DNA of 64,000 bases from Struthio camelus (GCF_040807025.1 NC_090944.1:115204238-115268237); one strand, 5' to 3'. Shown: positions 24,836-38,277, numbered from the stretch's first letter. Notes: generated by a model not told the origin, from the letters alone. Made by a program: numbers and translations.

Positions 24836-27503
24836 GTCTCATGTTTCCAAGCTCCAAGAATGTAATTCAGCTGTAGCTCTTAATCCCTAATAACTGAGGA
24901 ATCTGTAGGACTTCCTAGGAGTCACAGATAAGTTTAACTCTCAAATTCAGTTTGGTTTTAAATAAGATATTTGATTTCAAACAAAATGATTTTAGATTTT
25001 CCCTGCCATTGGAATAAAACAAATGCCTCATAATGGAATTACTTTTTTTTCCAGAACTTTTGCATTTCCTTTGCAACAAAAATTCTTGGTTTTCATCACT
25101 CAGACACTTATGAAACTGGTAGGTTCAGTGGCACAGTTTATGCTCTTTCCATACTCATCAGACGCTTTTTGTAGCAAATGTGACTTCTGCTGAGAGTAAA
25201 AAGAGTAAACGTCTTCCACTTCAGACATTTTCAGTACTGGGCTGGTCACTGAATCACTGTTTTCACTGTAGTTTCCTAAGTCATGCCACTTTCATGACTT
25301 TTAAAACAGTTCTGTTTAACTTCATCTCCACAAGAATGCTTATAATGATAACCTGTATCTCCCATGTTCCTGATCTCTGATGCACCTCAAGCTAATACTT
25401 CCAGTCTTAAGGCAGGGGATAGATAACATGTTTCCATCCTTTGACGAGAACTGAAAAATGGGCAGCTAGTATTAGCACGAGAGCACCAAAGATGCAGTCT
25501 TACTGTTTTAACAAAGCCAGCTATATGCTGGAGAGAGGACTGCTCAGGAGGCCTTGTGTCAGTTGTTTCTCTTTAACTTTTTTTACAAGATCATGCAATT
25601 TCAGCAGCAGTTTTGAATGCTATTCTGAATGTAAAGAGATACAGCTACTATTTCACAAAAATTGATGATTTTTCCCTAGGTAGCGCCAGAGGTGAACCTT
25701 GTGGAGACCTCACATATTCTTACAGTTCTTTACCCACCTGTCTTCATTAATTGCATGATTTTATCACGGCAGAATCAAGCTGCTTAAGATCTATATAACC
25801 CTGTATGAAACTATTACAATCCATCATAAAAAAAACATCATTGTTCAAGAAGTAGTAAAGAACTACAGTGCTGTCATGGCACAAATTAAAGTCTTTTTTC
25901 AAGTTTTTCCTGATCAAAGAATTGAACCTGATAGTTGAAAATTTGATATTACTTCCTAAACCCAGAAGCAAAAGCATTAAACTCTCCAACAAGAATAGCC
26001 CATAAGACAAAAAAATCCATGACTAGCTGTGCACCTCACTAGAAAGAATATTGCAGCTCCAAAAAGAAACCAACACTCTTATTTTTTCTTACACCTTGAA
26101 ACAATTTGGTCCATCCCTCACAATCTGACAAATGAAAATCTTCTGATCTACTTTTGCCCACTCATAACACTAACAAAAGGCTGTTGCTATTGCATACTGG
26201 AAATGTACCTGCGCCAAGGATTTCCTTCGACACCAACATGTGATATGTAAAGTCTTTACCATTCTTGTCATTGGCTGTACTTATGACTGTACAGCATCAT
26301 AAGTAATTCTGAAGAGCTGCAACAAGCTTGTGCAGAACTACATTCAGGTTTGCTATATCAGAAAATGTAGGAATATTGTATTTTTATGCTGTTTTATTAG
26401 AATTTTAGGTAGTAAAGCTATGACTAACAAAGGTCAGATACTAATGCACTGTTTTGGTGAGTTCAAATTTCTCTTGATGTAAAAACTCCATTTTAATTCA
26501 GGAATGTCTATTACACTGTCACTTCTGCACTGTAACAATGCTACCACTTGCAGTGCTTTATAAACCAGTTTTAAAGGTCATTAGAAGACTGTCTTATATG
26601 AAATACCTACAGCTAATTCAATGACACTTAATCAACTGCAACATTGGTAATTTTATGATATCTAACACAGCAAAAGTGCTAGACAATAAAAAAATAAAAT
26701 AAAGTACAGAATACAATAAAATACAGAACAATAAAGTACGGAATTTAGAACCATACGATCATAAACCCTGGAATTTAAAATCCAAGATATACTTGAAGAT
26801 ATTCAGGCGGCAGTCCTGTACATTGCAGGTTTTCCGTCTTGTCTACATAGTCATTAATCCAAAGTGCTACAACACAGACATCTTATAAATGTTCAGATTG
26901 TCAAAAGAGCTAATTGTTTACACAGTGCTTCATCTGCAGTGCACTTATTCTGAAAATGAAACAAAGCACTGTATACTGTATTTCTTCTGTCTTTTCAGAA
27001 TTAATCTGGGCAGCTGTTTGAATTTTCATCTTCAGTAGGTTTGCACATGCCTGCATCATTATGGAATGACCTATATTTTCTTCTTGCAGCCCATGAGTGA
27101 AACAGGTGGTATCCAACATAGATCATACATTTGGAAAGCAAGGATATATTTACAAGAGTGCATGCACAGAGAACTGGTAAGAAGTTGTATCAGAATGTGC
27201 ATTTGTCAAACTTCTTGTGCGTTCTGATAAATTTCAAGGTTTTAAAAACACACCATACTTAGTAACTAGTAGTACCAATAGTGGGCGATGGTCATGGGGG
27301 AGAATTTTACATGAAAAGAAGAAAATACTGTAATCTTCTACTAAGCAGAAAATTAGTTTTGTCCTCAATATTATTCTACTAGGCTGGCAAAACTACCTTC
27401 TTTTACTTTGTATCTTTGAATATGCAAATACTAAACAGAAGCTAACCTGTCAGAAAAAAGTGCTTAGCTGATACATAGTATCTTTAAGTAAAGACAAATA
27501 CTA

Positions 27504-27580
27504 AATTACAAAGGTGATTGCCATTTCGTAATTACAAAGTAGATTCCCAATTCCCAATTTCCCAATTACAAAGTAGATTG
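27504..27580. repeat. Short direct repeats, aattacaaagtagatt unit
   Basis: Exact 16-base copies at 27530-27545 and 27564-27579, plus a related copy (aattacaaaggtgatt) at 27504. The spacer is itself a run of cccaatt units. Intronic, local duplication. Confidence 0.85.
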
Positions 27581-28581
27581 GCATACTAATAGCTAAAAGA
27601 CAAAATTGATATTTGGTCCCATTTTCAGTCCTCACTTCCTCCAACTGAGAATCTTACATCATGACTTCTATTTGCACCAGGAGCCTTTTACTCATGTAGG
27701 CTTCTAAATGTAAAAAAAATCCAAACACAGCGCTACATTATTACTCAGCAGTATAAGAGCAATATTCTACTGCAGATGTCTAACATATAATATGCCTCTA
27801 TGCATTCACTGTGGAAAAATAGATGCTAATCTTTTTACCATCTTGTAACATTTGATTTAAAATGTAAGTCTTCTGTGTAGAAAGGGTGTTTGCTCCCATG
27901 TAGGTCACTATAAAACAGAGAAGTAGGATATGCCTCTCAGCCTGGTGAATGAAGAAATCTAGGCCCATTCCACAGTAAATACTCTTTCCAGGGAAGGGGA
28001 TGAATTCATTGCTTTCCATCAACGTTTTCTCCTTTCAAGAAAGGAAATGCAGGAAAGAATTTGCCTACACATTGAACATTGCAGGCTTCAGCCAACAGGT
28101 GGCGTTAAGGTGCAGCGTAATGTTCTCGTACAAAAAAATTATTAATTTATCAAAAACTATTTCAGCTGTTGTATACCTGATGCCCAGAGACACATGAAGC
28201 ACTGAAGGAAATGAAAAATATAATGTCGATTATCAAGGAATTCAAAGGTCCAGGCGGTTCTGGAGTATACACATAGACAATAATTCTGAGTTTAGACCGG
28301 AAAACTAAACAAGCAATTCTTGTCTCAACCAACCATGCTGCTTAAGGCTATATATACGTTAAAGAGCCCCAGTGTCTGGGAGTTAGCATGCATTTGTGCA
28401 AACATGAATCAATTGTTAGTTAAAATTATCATCTACCATTATCTTAACCACACTTGGAATGATGCATATTTTTGCATCCAATGCTGCTCCAAAACACCTT
28501 CATCAAAAAAGAAGACAAATATTTCTAAACCAAACAAATGAAGCCAGACATGTTTTGAAAACAAAATAAAATTATACTCAC

Positions 28582-28629
28582 ATTTAACACTGGTATGCAA
28601 ACTCCTTGGTGCAGATGAATCAACAGCAG
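28582..28629 (-). CDS. SPATA7: SPATA7 small coding exon (human AAVDCS...SIKY segment)
   Basis: 48-base exon between a ttgttgttaatacag acceptor and a gtgagt donor. It reads AVDSSAPRSLHTSVK plus split codons at both ends; the human equivalent reads AAVDCSVPVSVSTSIKY. The last base T joins AC of the next exon to give the conserved Tyr. It is too short to show as an open reading frame and was found only by following phase from the neighbouring exons. Confidence 0.86.
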
Positions 28630-31600
28630 CTGTATTAACAACAACAAAAAAAGTCCAGTCCAATGAAACACTGACATCACAAATAATCTGACTAAAATGG
28701 ATAGGGATGGATTGGCCATCTCAGTGCTGAATTCACTGGGGAAATGTGGTACCAGTCTGCACAATGTCAGTGTTGTTCTGTGTATTTACAAACCACTAAA
28801 TCGTATTGTTTCACTACCGGTCTATACTATTTTCTCCCTGTTCCCAGCCATTCTCTTGGCAGTCAGCTCTCATAAGCTACCTTAGCTTAACTGTAGTGAA
28901 GCGTGGTGGAGTCAGTTGAGTTATGCTATATGACACCAATTGAGGACTTGACAGCCTGTCTTTAGCCAGGTAAAAGCTTAGGATAAGTGCCTCTGCTGCA
29001 CTGTTGCCGTTTCAGTATCAAATCCGGATATGGATTTCATGACTTTAGCCCATCTTTACGTATGTATGGAAATAAGAGCTAGTAAAGCTAGCTTTACTAA
29101 CTTTTTTTTTAGTTTTCAAGTTAAGAAAAGCTGTCTATATTTTGTATCAGCAACTATTGCTACCCAGAAAGTTTGTATTTTAGGGCTGGATGGTACAGCT
29201 GCTATCAGTCAGGGGAAACTGTAAAGATACGCTGTAACAGGGAGATTCAGTTTGTCCCTAAGCTCAAAGTCATCAGTTCTTCATCACCCTTCTAGCAATA
29301 AAAGTTTTTGATTAGATGATTACATAGGCAGTTTTGCACACAGCCTCTTCTGCTATTTGGTAATTCACTTTTCATTTTAAAAGGTTAAATCAGATGAACC
29401 AAGGTGAATCAAGGAACCAAGCCCTGTCACTCCACTGCTGCACACCCTTCAGTAAGTCCATACAGAGATAGGATGGACCTTGATAGAGTTATGTGCATGA
29501 TTCCATATACCTGAGCACAGCTGCAGTATGTGGGGAAATACTATTCTTGACTATTGAGGAAAAAGTAATCACTTAGGAGAAGTTCAGCATTCCAGTTTCA
29601 TTTGAAGGACAGTGGCTACATTTTCATCCAAGACAGCTGAGTGGCTATTGCTAAATGTTACAGTAAATTTGAGCTTGTGCAAGTGTTCCAAATGATGTTT
29701 CACATATGCAGGAGTATTTGCCTTCTAGCTGCTGACTGAAGTGAGTCCAGATAGGTTTATTTCAAAAAGATTTGAGAATGTTTAGAAGGCTATTGGAGAA
29801 GGCCTTTAGACAATCCTGATCAGATTTTTCAGAGGCACAAAATCCTATTATCTCTCTCCTCCAAGGATGTTTGGAACATGTGGCAGCTCAGCCCTTCTGA
29901 GTATCAAGATACACAGAAGAGAACCTGGATGCTTTATCATCCCTTTGGAAGTGGGCCCTTGAGAACTGGTATTACGAAAATAGCTGTGTGAGTATGTTAT
30001 ATCATTAAGGAGAACATCTGTGTTAAGCTTTCACTTTACAAGAGGATGTCCTTGCAGTATTATAGTTTTTAACATTTCTCTGAAAGTTTAGCCCCACAAG
30101 GAGAGCCTGTAAGGAATGATGAAGCATTATAATAAGTAGAGTATGTGTTCTAATATTAGAGGTTCTTGCTCTAATATACTCCAAATTTAACTTCCGAGAA
30201 CTATAACTTCAGATAGTGAAACACCTGAGAATTAGAGAATTTAGCAACCACTGTGAGAAAATCTTTCCAACTTGACTGAATTCTGCTACAGACAAGCAGG
30301 ACTGACATTTGAAAGAAGAAAATTGAAACCTGCTTGGAAACAAAGTACCTGCCTTTTATGCTAAGAATTTCTTCTGTATATTTTCTTTTGATCTTTAAAA
30401 TACAACAGATAAAAAGATTTAAAAAACACCTTTGAGGTTTTTTCTTCCTTTTACTTTTGGAACCTTACTCCCTCAGACATCACTAAACCAAGATGTCTGG
30501 CTTCCCCGGTTGATAATAAAACAAGTTGCAATTATATTTATATTAATTATATTTCTATACTGTATCTGTATGTTTAAGAGCAAAGCACCAGGATTTGAGT
30601 TCTGCAGTCCTAAGTGTTCACTGTTTCTATGACATTAGCCATGCAAGAGCAAAAGTCAGTTAAGTACAACCGGGTGTATACCAGCAACCCAGCCTCAATC
30701 CCCCAAACGAGCAGGATGGTAATGAACTGTAGCAAGCAGCATGCAACTTTTAAATGGTGGTTCTGATTCCATGATGAAATGATTCACTGGATTTGAGCCA
30801 GGTAGTTTAAGACAGACCACTTGGCATTGGAAAGTGCTGAAAGGATTGGGCTCCTGGGGAAAGATGGTAGCAGCAGCTATTTGATCTATTGTTCAACAGG
30901 TATGGGCTGTTATAAGGCTCACTCCATGTTATCAGTGAATTGTTTGTTTAGGAAGCCTGGGAACCCAAGGACTCGCAGTAACATAACTATAGTTATGACC
31001 ACTCACTCCAACTGTTTCAATCTGCACCCGATGCATCCGGAACTTTACATAGCTCCAGACAAGACCAGAGACCAGGTAGAGGAAATTTCTTAATTCCAAA
31101 TTCTCCTCCTAGCAGTTTGCAACTGTTTACAGAAGAGATAGCATATGAAGATCTCTCTCAAACAAAACTTTGAGTTTGCATGCTAAGGGAATTTTCCTCT
31201 AGGATTTTTAGTACCATTCCTGTAACCTTCTAGATTTCTAAAGCAGTACTCTCACTGCTGCTCTTCCAATGGGTTTTCCCTATTAAACACATACACAGGC
31301 TAGCTCTAATTTTTCCTTTCTTATTAGTCAAATGCCATAGACATCTAAACACCAGGAAACCATTATTAAAATAAGGCAGGGAATTAATTAGTATTTCTCT
31401 TCCTGGCAGGAACTTGTCATTCTGGGGAACAGTTTGACCCTGTAGACTTTGAGAGAGCCTGTAGTCTCTCAACAGCTAGGACTGCTTTTCCCAAGACAAG
31501 GTTACAGCTCCAACTAAGTGTTCTACATATTTCCTCTTTTAGCACATACTATATCATGCTTCAATTTTAAATTCTACTTCATCTGTTGAGTTAATGAGCA

Positions 31601-31734
31601 GGAGGTGGGTGGGTAGGGAAAGAAAGGGGGAGAAATTCAGCAGCCAGCCCAAAGTGAGGGCAATCAGCATAGCTTTTACTATGATTTTAGCTACCAGCCA
31701 CATGGATGTTGTCATCATTAAAGATTTTACAAAC

Positions 31735-31827
31735 CTTTGGCAGACATCAGTTTCTTGTAATGAGCAGCCATATGATCTTGAATGATGTACTGATTTGAGA
31801 GCCTACAGGAAGATCCGGGAGAAAAAG
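31735..31827 (-). CDS. SPATA7: SPATA7 coding exon (human exon 3 equivalent)
   Basis: 93-base exon, acceptor ccctcttgcag, donor gtttgt. Phase fits both neighbours: the incoming base C plus CT makes Pro, the outgoing G plus CT makes Ala. The peptide contains SSCRLSNQY and DHMAAHYKKLMSAK, matching the human LRLSTLQLVKNHMAVHYNKILSAK stretch; the exon has a multiple-of-three length, as expected for the alternatively skipped exon that distinguishes two human isoforms (that isoform detail is recalled, not checked). Skipping it here would keep the frame. Confidence 0.88.
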
Positions 31828-33424
31828 CTGCAAGAGGGAAAAAAACTTTTTTCATTAAATGGGCAAGAAATGTTGCAGGCAGTAATAGCTCTAAAAACAT
31901 GTAAATATTTATCCTCTCCTGCTTGCAGTAAAATGAAGTCAGTCAACGTTCTTTCTTCAATTTATTTCAAAAAGTAACATGATAAACCTAGGTAAAAACT
32001 GTATATGAATATCTTACAGCTTGGTAATAGCAGGCCTATTTCTACCACTCTATTGTGAAGAAAAATGGACTGAATCTAAACAAAGACAGAACTAGGCCCA
32101 GAAAATAACCCCAAATGTAGAACAGAAATGTATTATGCACAAAGTGAACATGACACTTGTCTGAATCTCTAACCTACAAGACTTGGAAAATTGCAAGAAA
32201 TCTGTCTCTGTATCTGACGAAAGTGTCAATATATGGGTTCAGAGAGTTCATTAACCTAATGAAAAAGACAAGAAACACATAAGCATTCATTTCCTTTAAA
32301 TTTTAAACTGGTAGTGAGGCTGAGATGCATCATTCTACTTCAACCTGTTTCTGAACAAAATTCCATTTCTGGATTCTTTCTCAAACCATCAGACAGGATT
32401 TGTAGATGGAAACCTGTTAGCAAATAATATTAAAAAATAAACAGAATAATGGAGACTAGAAATCTAACTTGCTTTTGGCCTTTCATCCACACATGTAGGA
32501 CAGTCCTTACACTGAGACAGTCAGTCCAACCCATTCAGATATGGCTTTGTGACAGAATGAAGTAAATGACTGAGTGTTCCATCCTTCATGTCCCTAATGT
32601 ACCATACTAGTTAATGCCTTAGTTTCAAACTCTGTATTGAATTTTGAAAGAAGAGGAGGCATTGGGTTGAGAGGCTGGGAATTATTCTTTCTAACCTTGA
32701 TGTGGCTGCTTTTTGGCTGTGTTGCTTTTTCTTGTCTAAATCTCTTGCCTACCAAGTGAGAAAGTGCTACAAACTATTTTTCACTGCCAGGGAGTGTGAT
32801 GATATTCAATTTATTTTGTCATCTTTTGGAGAAAGAGAGAGTGGGATAGAAGACCTAATACCATATTTCTTTGCTTTGTTTAGTATTAGGTAATAATGTG
32901 TTCCTTCGAGTAGCTAGAGGTCTCCTAGACGGGCATCAGCATGAAGTTCTGCTTTCAATAGGCTGTCCGGGTACAGCATCACATCCCAGCACGATCAGCT
33001 GCAGAAGGCTAGTGTTAACTCACCTCCGGGACCATCAGTTCTGATTGCTCATGGAACATGTAAGCACAGTCAGAGTGTTTACACCACCATGTAAACACAT
33101 GTAGAGACATCAATAGAAATAATGACTGTATACTTGTTATAAAACAATGGAGAAAGTGCAGAATGCTGACCAACTGCATCTCTGTCTTGCCACAATGAAA
33201 TTCAGTTGGACAGGTACCACAATGGGATCTGATATTTGAAGCAGACAAATACAAAGTTCATAAACTTAGTAATCATGAGCATTTACGATGAGTTCAATTT
33301 CAATCAGTAACACCACTCATAGGTGTTAGTACCACACAACAGAATTCAAATAGTTAAAATAGTTCCACTCTGTTTAAAAGATTTTATGTTTTTTTCCACG
33401 ATAAATCTTTTTTTCACAAGTTTG

Positions 33425-33460
33425 TTTTCATGAGTTTTCATGAGTTTTTCATGAGTTTTG
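33425..33460. repeat. Three tandem ttttcatgag units
   Basis: ttttcatgag repeated three times with one extra T in the third copy. Intronic microsatellite-like array. Confidence 0.85.
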
Positions 33461-33984
33461 CCAATTCTTCTGTAAACTCCAGCTGGCAGAAGTAACTGGA
33501 CCAAGCTCTTTAGTAAATATCCAGCAACATCCCTAGCTGGTGTAAAGTGTGGCAGCTCTGCTGAGTTCAAGTAATAGCAATACCCTAAATCACAACAAAT
33601 ACAGAGTCTTGTCTCTAAGGAGAAGAAAGTATTAGTTTGGGAAATGCCTCAAATCCTTCACTGATCTGCAATGACAGCCTTATTTCAATATATGCAATGA
33701 AAAAGAGAGCAAGATAGAACAATGTGATAATCCAAACAATATCAGAGGATTAAAACTGGATGGAAAATCCATTTATAAAAATAACATTCTTCTCAAAATG
33801 AATTACAGCCCTGAATTTGAAATGCTGAAGATACACAAGGCAGTAGTAGTTTAATTTAATTTTTTGTCTTTCATAAAATCTAACTCTGTCTTGGGTCCAG
33901 AAAATTACTAACATTGTGCAACAAACTACATTGTGGTTATTCCTATGTAAGAAAGAAAAAGCAAGGTCTCTTCTTTGCCAGCAG

Positions 33985-34125
33985 CTTTCTGTTGATCCTT
34001 GGCAAGTCACTCAGCCTCCCTCTGTGTCTCAATCTCTCCTCTGAAAAGAGGATATAAGAACACATCTATATCTCAAAGGAGATGTTGTGAGGATAAAAAA
34101 CATTAAAATGAGGGGGTCATCTAAA
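33985..34125 (+). mobile_element. MIR-type SINE, old
   Basis: Clear MIR core and tail: ttgatccttggcaagtcact, cagcctccctctgtgtctca, tctcctctgaaaagaggata, ending gatgttgtgaggataaaaaa. Lies upstream of the 31735-31827 exon, inside the intron that follows 36332-36408. Confidence 0.82.
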
Positions 34126-36331
34126 TATCACAAAAAAGACTGCAGAGAGAGCGGTCTTATTTGAGCTCACTGGCAAATTCCCACTTATTAACAGATTTTC
34201 ATTTTATTTTACATCTTTGCATAACATGTTAAAATGAGGGAAACTGTTAGAAACACCCTAGGAATTTTGTTAGCCTTGTATGAAGCTATGTTGATATAAT
34301 ATGGGTCAAAGACCTGTCACTTCAAACCCAAACAGTCCTTTTGTGTGCTGTAAAGATAAGCAGATTTCTCAAGCTCACGTTTGAACAGAGTCAAATTTCT
34401 GAATTTTCTGGTGTCCAATGTAGGACTGACTTATACGAAACGTTCAGCCAGTTGCTTTACTCGAGCTTTCAAAATTTAAGAATTCCAACATTTTCTACAT
34501 ATGAGTGGAGATTTACCTATAGGAATTCTAATAAAAAGCTTCCTGCTTCTGCTAAATCTTTCTATAACTTTGAGTACTATTGTATCTTCATGATCTTGTT
34601 TACACCTTGCTTCTACATACCAGGAAAGGTCTCCAGGAAACACAGATCCACAAATGAGCTATAAAGAACAGTGACAACTCTCTCAGCAGTGACTCTTTTT
34701 ATTTCTTATTTTGTAATGACTTTCTAGTAATTTATTATAGCCTTCAATGTATAGTTGTGTGATGACTAATTTACCTAGTTTCCACTGATTGAATTGCAAC
34801 AGATTATTTCTACAAATCATGTCTGGAGGTTCTATCATGTCCAGAAATATAATCTTATATCATAAATCCAGTAGTAGCAGTATTAAAGTTTGACTGATAC
34901 ACAATGACAGTGATAAAACGTGTCTTTTCCATGTAGCTGAAAAACAAGAATACACTTTGAAAAACACAAGAGGTGACTTTGCTCCTCACCGGACTGTTAA
35001 TTGAAAGCCGTTACTTCTGGCTTCTTATACAAGTCAAGAACATTTCAACTAGTTTACTCTTTTTCAAAAGACAACTGTAACTGCAGTGTGGCTATACTGA
35101 CACACATAAAGATTATCTTTATACCACTACCAACTGCTCTTTCCTGCAAGTGGAAATTTCACAACATGGTGGACAAAATTACATGTATATATAATCAACA
35201 TATAAAAATTATGCTTAGTGATAATCAATACCTCATCTACTGACAGCCTCAAAAGCTTGAAAATATGAAATTCTTATCCACCCATCACATTACTAGTAAG
35301 TGGAAGCCAGCTCTGCAATGTGCTTGGCTTTGCCTTTTGTGAATTGATAGAAGGGAAATATCCTCTAGCAAAGCAAGGAAACAGCTACCTAGTACTGGAA
35401 GCAATTACGGTCCTGCATCTGTTTGTTTGCATCCATCTTGTGTTTAGAGCCTAAATTTGGAGGGGAGAGGGACCACCTCTTCACTCTGTGTGTTTCATGC
35501 TTAATAAGGCAGAATATTTGCCCTTGGCTATGGTCCCAGGTGCTTGCCTCGGTACAGATAATATACAATAGCCAATGAGACGATCTCCTAGTGCAGTGGC
35601 CTAGACAATGACAAATGTGTTGTAGATCCTCTTCTTTGGTTCGTTCAGCTGCATAATTAGCCCGAGCTGCTCTCCTACAGGTAAGTACTTCTCCATATTT
35701 TCAGCTAGAGGAAGCACTAGCAGGCATTGAGTTTTGGCTTCTGCTTTGAGCATCTAACAGAGGTGTGTCTCTGTTACTGTTCCCTGCAGAGAATATATAT
35801 ATATCACTTTGTATAGGTAACCAGCATGACAGACTGCTGCGATGGGAACACAGCAGCTGTCCTTGTCTCTGTCCTTCTGGGTTCCTTTGGCATGGTGAGG
35901 AGAGGAGGAAGGTAGGATAACACCCTGTAGGTCCCAAAATGCAGCACTTTACACTCAGAGAGTGAAGTGCCTGACTGTGCCTGGACTTTGTACAAAGCAG
36001 ATAAAAATGAGGGGGATTTTTTGTCTGCTTCCAAGCTATATGGATCTGGAGAAGGTATGGTGGAACAGCATTTCTGAGAAGGGAAGTTGCGGGCAGCAGA
36101 ATGACTTTCTATGGGTCTTCTACAGCTGCTTGGTAAAGATCCTGAAAAGGAAAGCTGGTTGCATTAATTAAGCAGATGAGATTTTTGTAGTAACAGGTAT
36201 TATAAGTACTGATCTGCTTTATATTGTTTCAATGATAAAAATTTGTACCTGTAATAAAATCATAAAATTGAAGTTGTGATTCCAACATTGGAGCACGCAG
36301 GCACCCCTCAAGTAATAATCTGAATACTTAC

Positions 36332-36408
36332 GGCTACTTTTGAGACTCATGTGTCCTCTGAAAGGCCCCATCAGAGAGTATGTAGGCACCATGGCTATCA
36401 CGGTTACC
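36332..36408 (-). CDS. SPATA7: SPATA7 coding exon (human exon 2 equivalent), N-terminal
   Basis: 77-base exon. The acceptor follows a pyrimidine-rich stretch (tttctttccttaccaag) and the donor is a consensus gtaagt. It enters with one base to finish a codon and leaves one base over. Read in frame it gives RVTVIAMVPTYSLMGPFRGH and then MSLKSS, which lines up without gaps with the human stretch containing RVRATSVLPRYG and FKGHLSTKSN. An ATG at 36390-36392 sits in an optimal Kozak context (gccATGG) and could be the start if the upstream exon is non-coding. A second possible acceptor (gatag) lies just before this ATG in the same phase, so the exact 5' edge is open; the frame is not. Confidence 0.8.
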
Positions 36409-37127
36409 CTTGGTAAGGAAAGAAAACATACTGGTAACATATTAAGGAAGTATTAGGAAGTATGATTATTATCTCCTAGCTCTGTGGGTATTACAGAAGA
36501 GTCCTCTCCTGGCCAGAACGCTCTGCTACAACTGACATAGGTATTAAAAGGCTGGCACTTTTGAGTTTACTTTCCCTGTCAGATTATTTTTGTTTGTTTT
36601 GAGCCCTACCAATTAGTATGACCTTTTTGACCAGACACTATGAGAGAAAATTCCCTGTTACAACAGCATCTACAGGGCAGTTTTCTGCAGGCCACAAAAA
36701 TGAGCCATGACATTGCGCAAATGTCACATATTTTGCAATCTGGAAGACCGCCTTTGCTAAACATAAATCTTTCAGGCAAAAGAGCGAGCAGCTCAGCATG
36801 TTACTGTGCTGCTTGTGCCCAGGGGAAGTAGTAGGAAAAAAAAACATAGCATAAAAAGATTTTCTAAAGATACTTTACCAAATAATATAGGCTCAGAGCA
36901 CAGAAGCCAGACATAGAAAAGCCAGACACTACTCAACAAAGCAAGCAAACAAGTCCCCTCTAACTTCAAATAAAGGGCAAGCTGCAAGTACAGAAATTCC
37001 AGATACACTGAATTCTATCAGTATGAGGAAGATATGTCCCACTGCTGACAGTTGAATTCATCTCAGAAGAGCTACGGGAAAAATTTTACAGTAGGCCGTA
37101 AGTGCTTAAGGGGCCAAGTCTCAATTT

Positions 37128-37182
37128 CAAAAGTAAAGGTTCCTGTGCTAAGAGTTTTAGACTCTAGGAACCTTTACTTTTG
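37128..37182. repeat. 17-bp perfect inverted repeat (hairpin)
   Basis: CAAAAGTAAAGGTTCCT at 37128-37144 pairs perfectly with AGGAACCTTTACTTTTG at 37166-37182. The 21-base spacer can itself form a five-pair stem (AGAGT with ACTCT). It lies 0.7 kb upstream of the 36332-36408 exon, in the presumed first intron. Function unknown. Confidence 0.9.
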
Positions 37183-38260
37183 TTCTCGTGCACACATCTG
37201 AAGGCAACTTCTGGCTTTCAAAGGCATTGCCGCAACTTTACTAACCTTGTGTTATACAGCTACAACCAAAACCTACAGGGCAGAACTTTAGAAAGTGACT
37301 ATGGGTTTCAGATCTTGATTTGGTGACAACTGAGAAAGAATCGTTTTTTCAGTGTGTGCATTCTCAGCCTTTTCTGAAATTCAGGCCCACTGCTGATAAC
37401 TTAGTTTTACGCAAAATCACCTGTCTTGGACAGCCTTCTTAAAGATAAAAGATGCAGAGAATATCATAACTGTGTCCTCAGAAAACAAAAGCTAGAAAGG
37501 CTATGAAAAGTACTTTTTTCGATCAAATTCTGCCACCTGAAACCATAGGCTTAAAACAAACACACTTTGAAATAAACAGGAACTATATGAGCCAATTTTA
37601 TTCCTTTTCCTCTATGCTCATATTTGTAATTGTCATGTGTCCCTAAGTTAATATAATCATCAAAAGGTCAGGTTTTTTTTTATATCTTATGAAAACATCC
37701 CTCTGCAGTTACAACACAATATGGGCAACTCATAGTAGAAACAAGCAGAACAACTGGATTATACCTTTATATACTGGCTTAAGGCTTAACAATGTATGAT
37801 TTTAGCTGCACGTTACCATACATTACTAATAATCATTTGGACTTCTTACTTTCTTTTGAAATATATTATCTCTGGCTAATTCCTCACTTCTTTTGGCTTG
37901 TATTTTTTATGTCAACTATTGTGAAAGGCATGACAGATATAAGGATATTATACCGAAGAAAACTGTTACTAATGGGCAATTTTGGAACGGAATTGCTCAG
38001 CAATTACTTCACCATGATTTCAAGTGGAAAAACATCATGGGAAACTGCTCTGAATGAGGACTAGATAAAAACGGAACAAACATATATCGTAAGTTGCAAC
38101 TATTTGACCCTAATACATTTAATTTGGTACGTGCATGCAATGTGTAATATATGACTTAGGTGATAAACAATTGTTATGATTGAATAGATTCCCAATAACG
38201 GCAGGCCTTTAAGCAACTAGTCACCTGTTTTTGCATTCAATGTACTTACTCATGTGATCT

Positions 38261-38277
38261 TGCTGCTGCTGCTGCTG
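38261..38277. repeat. (GCT)n microsatellite
   Basis: Five consecutive TGC/GCT triplets immediately beside the reversed MIR copy. Not in any recognised coding exon. Confidence 0.9.

Larger units (their letters stand above)
16305..28581. other. Largest SPATA7 intron (12.3 kb)
   Basis: Non-coding sequence between two SPATA7 exons. It holds the ancient CR1 copy (20.15-20.57 kb), a MIR (22.9 kb), a CR1 tail remnant (24.8 kb), direct repeats (27.5 kb), an LTR-like patch (about 22.1-22.85 kb) and a stop-poor, GC-richer island (24.1-24.5 kb). No tRNA or other RNA gene was recognised in it. Confidence 0.75.
6016..36408 (-). other. SPATA7: SPATA7 gene body (minus strand), second exon to poly(A) signal
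   Basis: Gene span assembled from exons at 36332-36408, 31735-31827, 28582-28629, 16183-16304, 13741-14240, 13555-13615, 12209-12273, 11483-11554 and 8051-8108, plus likely 3' exons at 6488-6527 and 6036-6139. Seen: each has AG before and GT after on the minus strand, exon lengths keep one frame across all junctions, and the peptides follow human SPATA7 in order (GHMSLKSS, DHMAAHYKKLMSAK, DQQKRDRL, SGDLLDKHS, FLEDLTNDIL, LEDVFQMHIK). Known: SPATA7 is a protein of the photoreceptor connecting cilium that works with RPGRIP1; human mutations cause Leber congenital amaurosis and retinitis pigmentosa. The human protein is about 600 residues; this model gives roughly 400, the loss lying in the C-terminal part. 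The first exon was not located; the CpG island at 47.5-48.0 kb is its likely home. Confidence 0.9.

Noticed and set aside
33009..33060. gtgagt donor on the minus strand as a possible SPATA7 exon
   Set aside because: The frame needed for the downstream exon is closed by TGA and there is no nearby acceptor; the exon at 36332-36408 fits instead.
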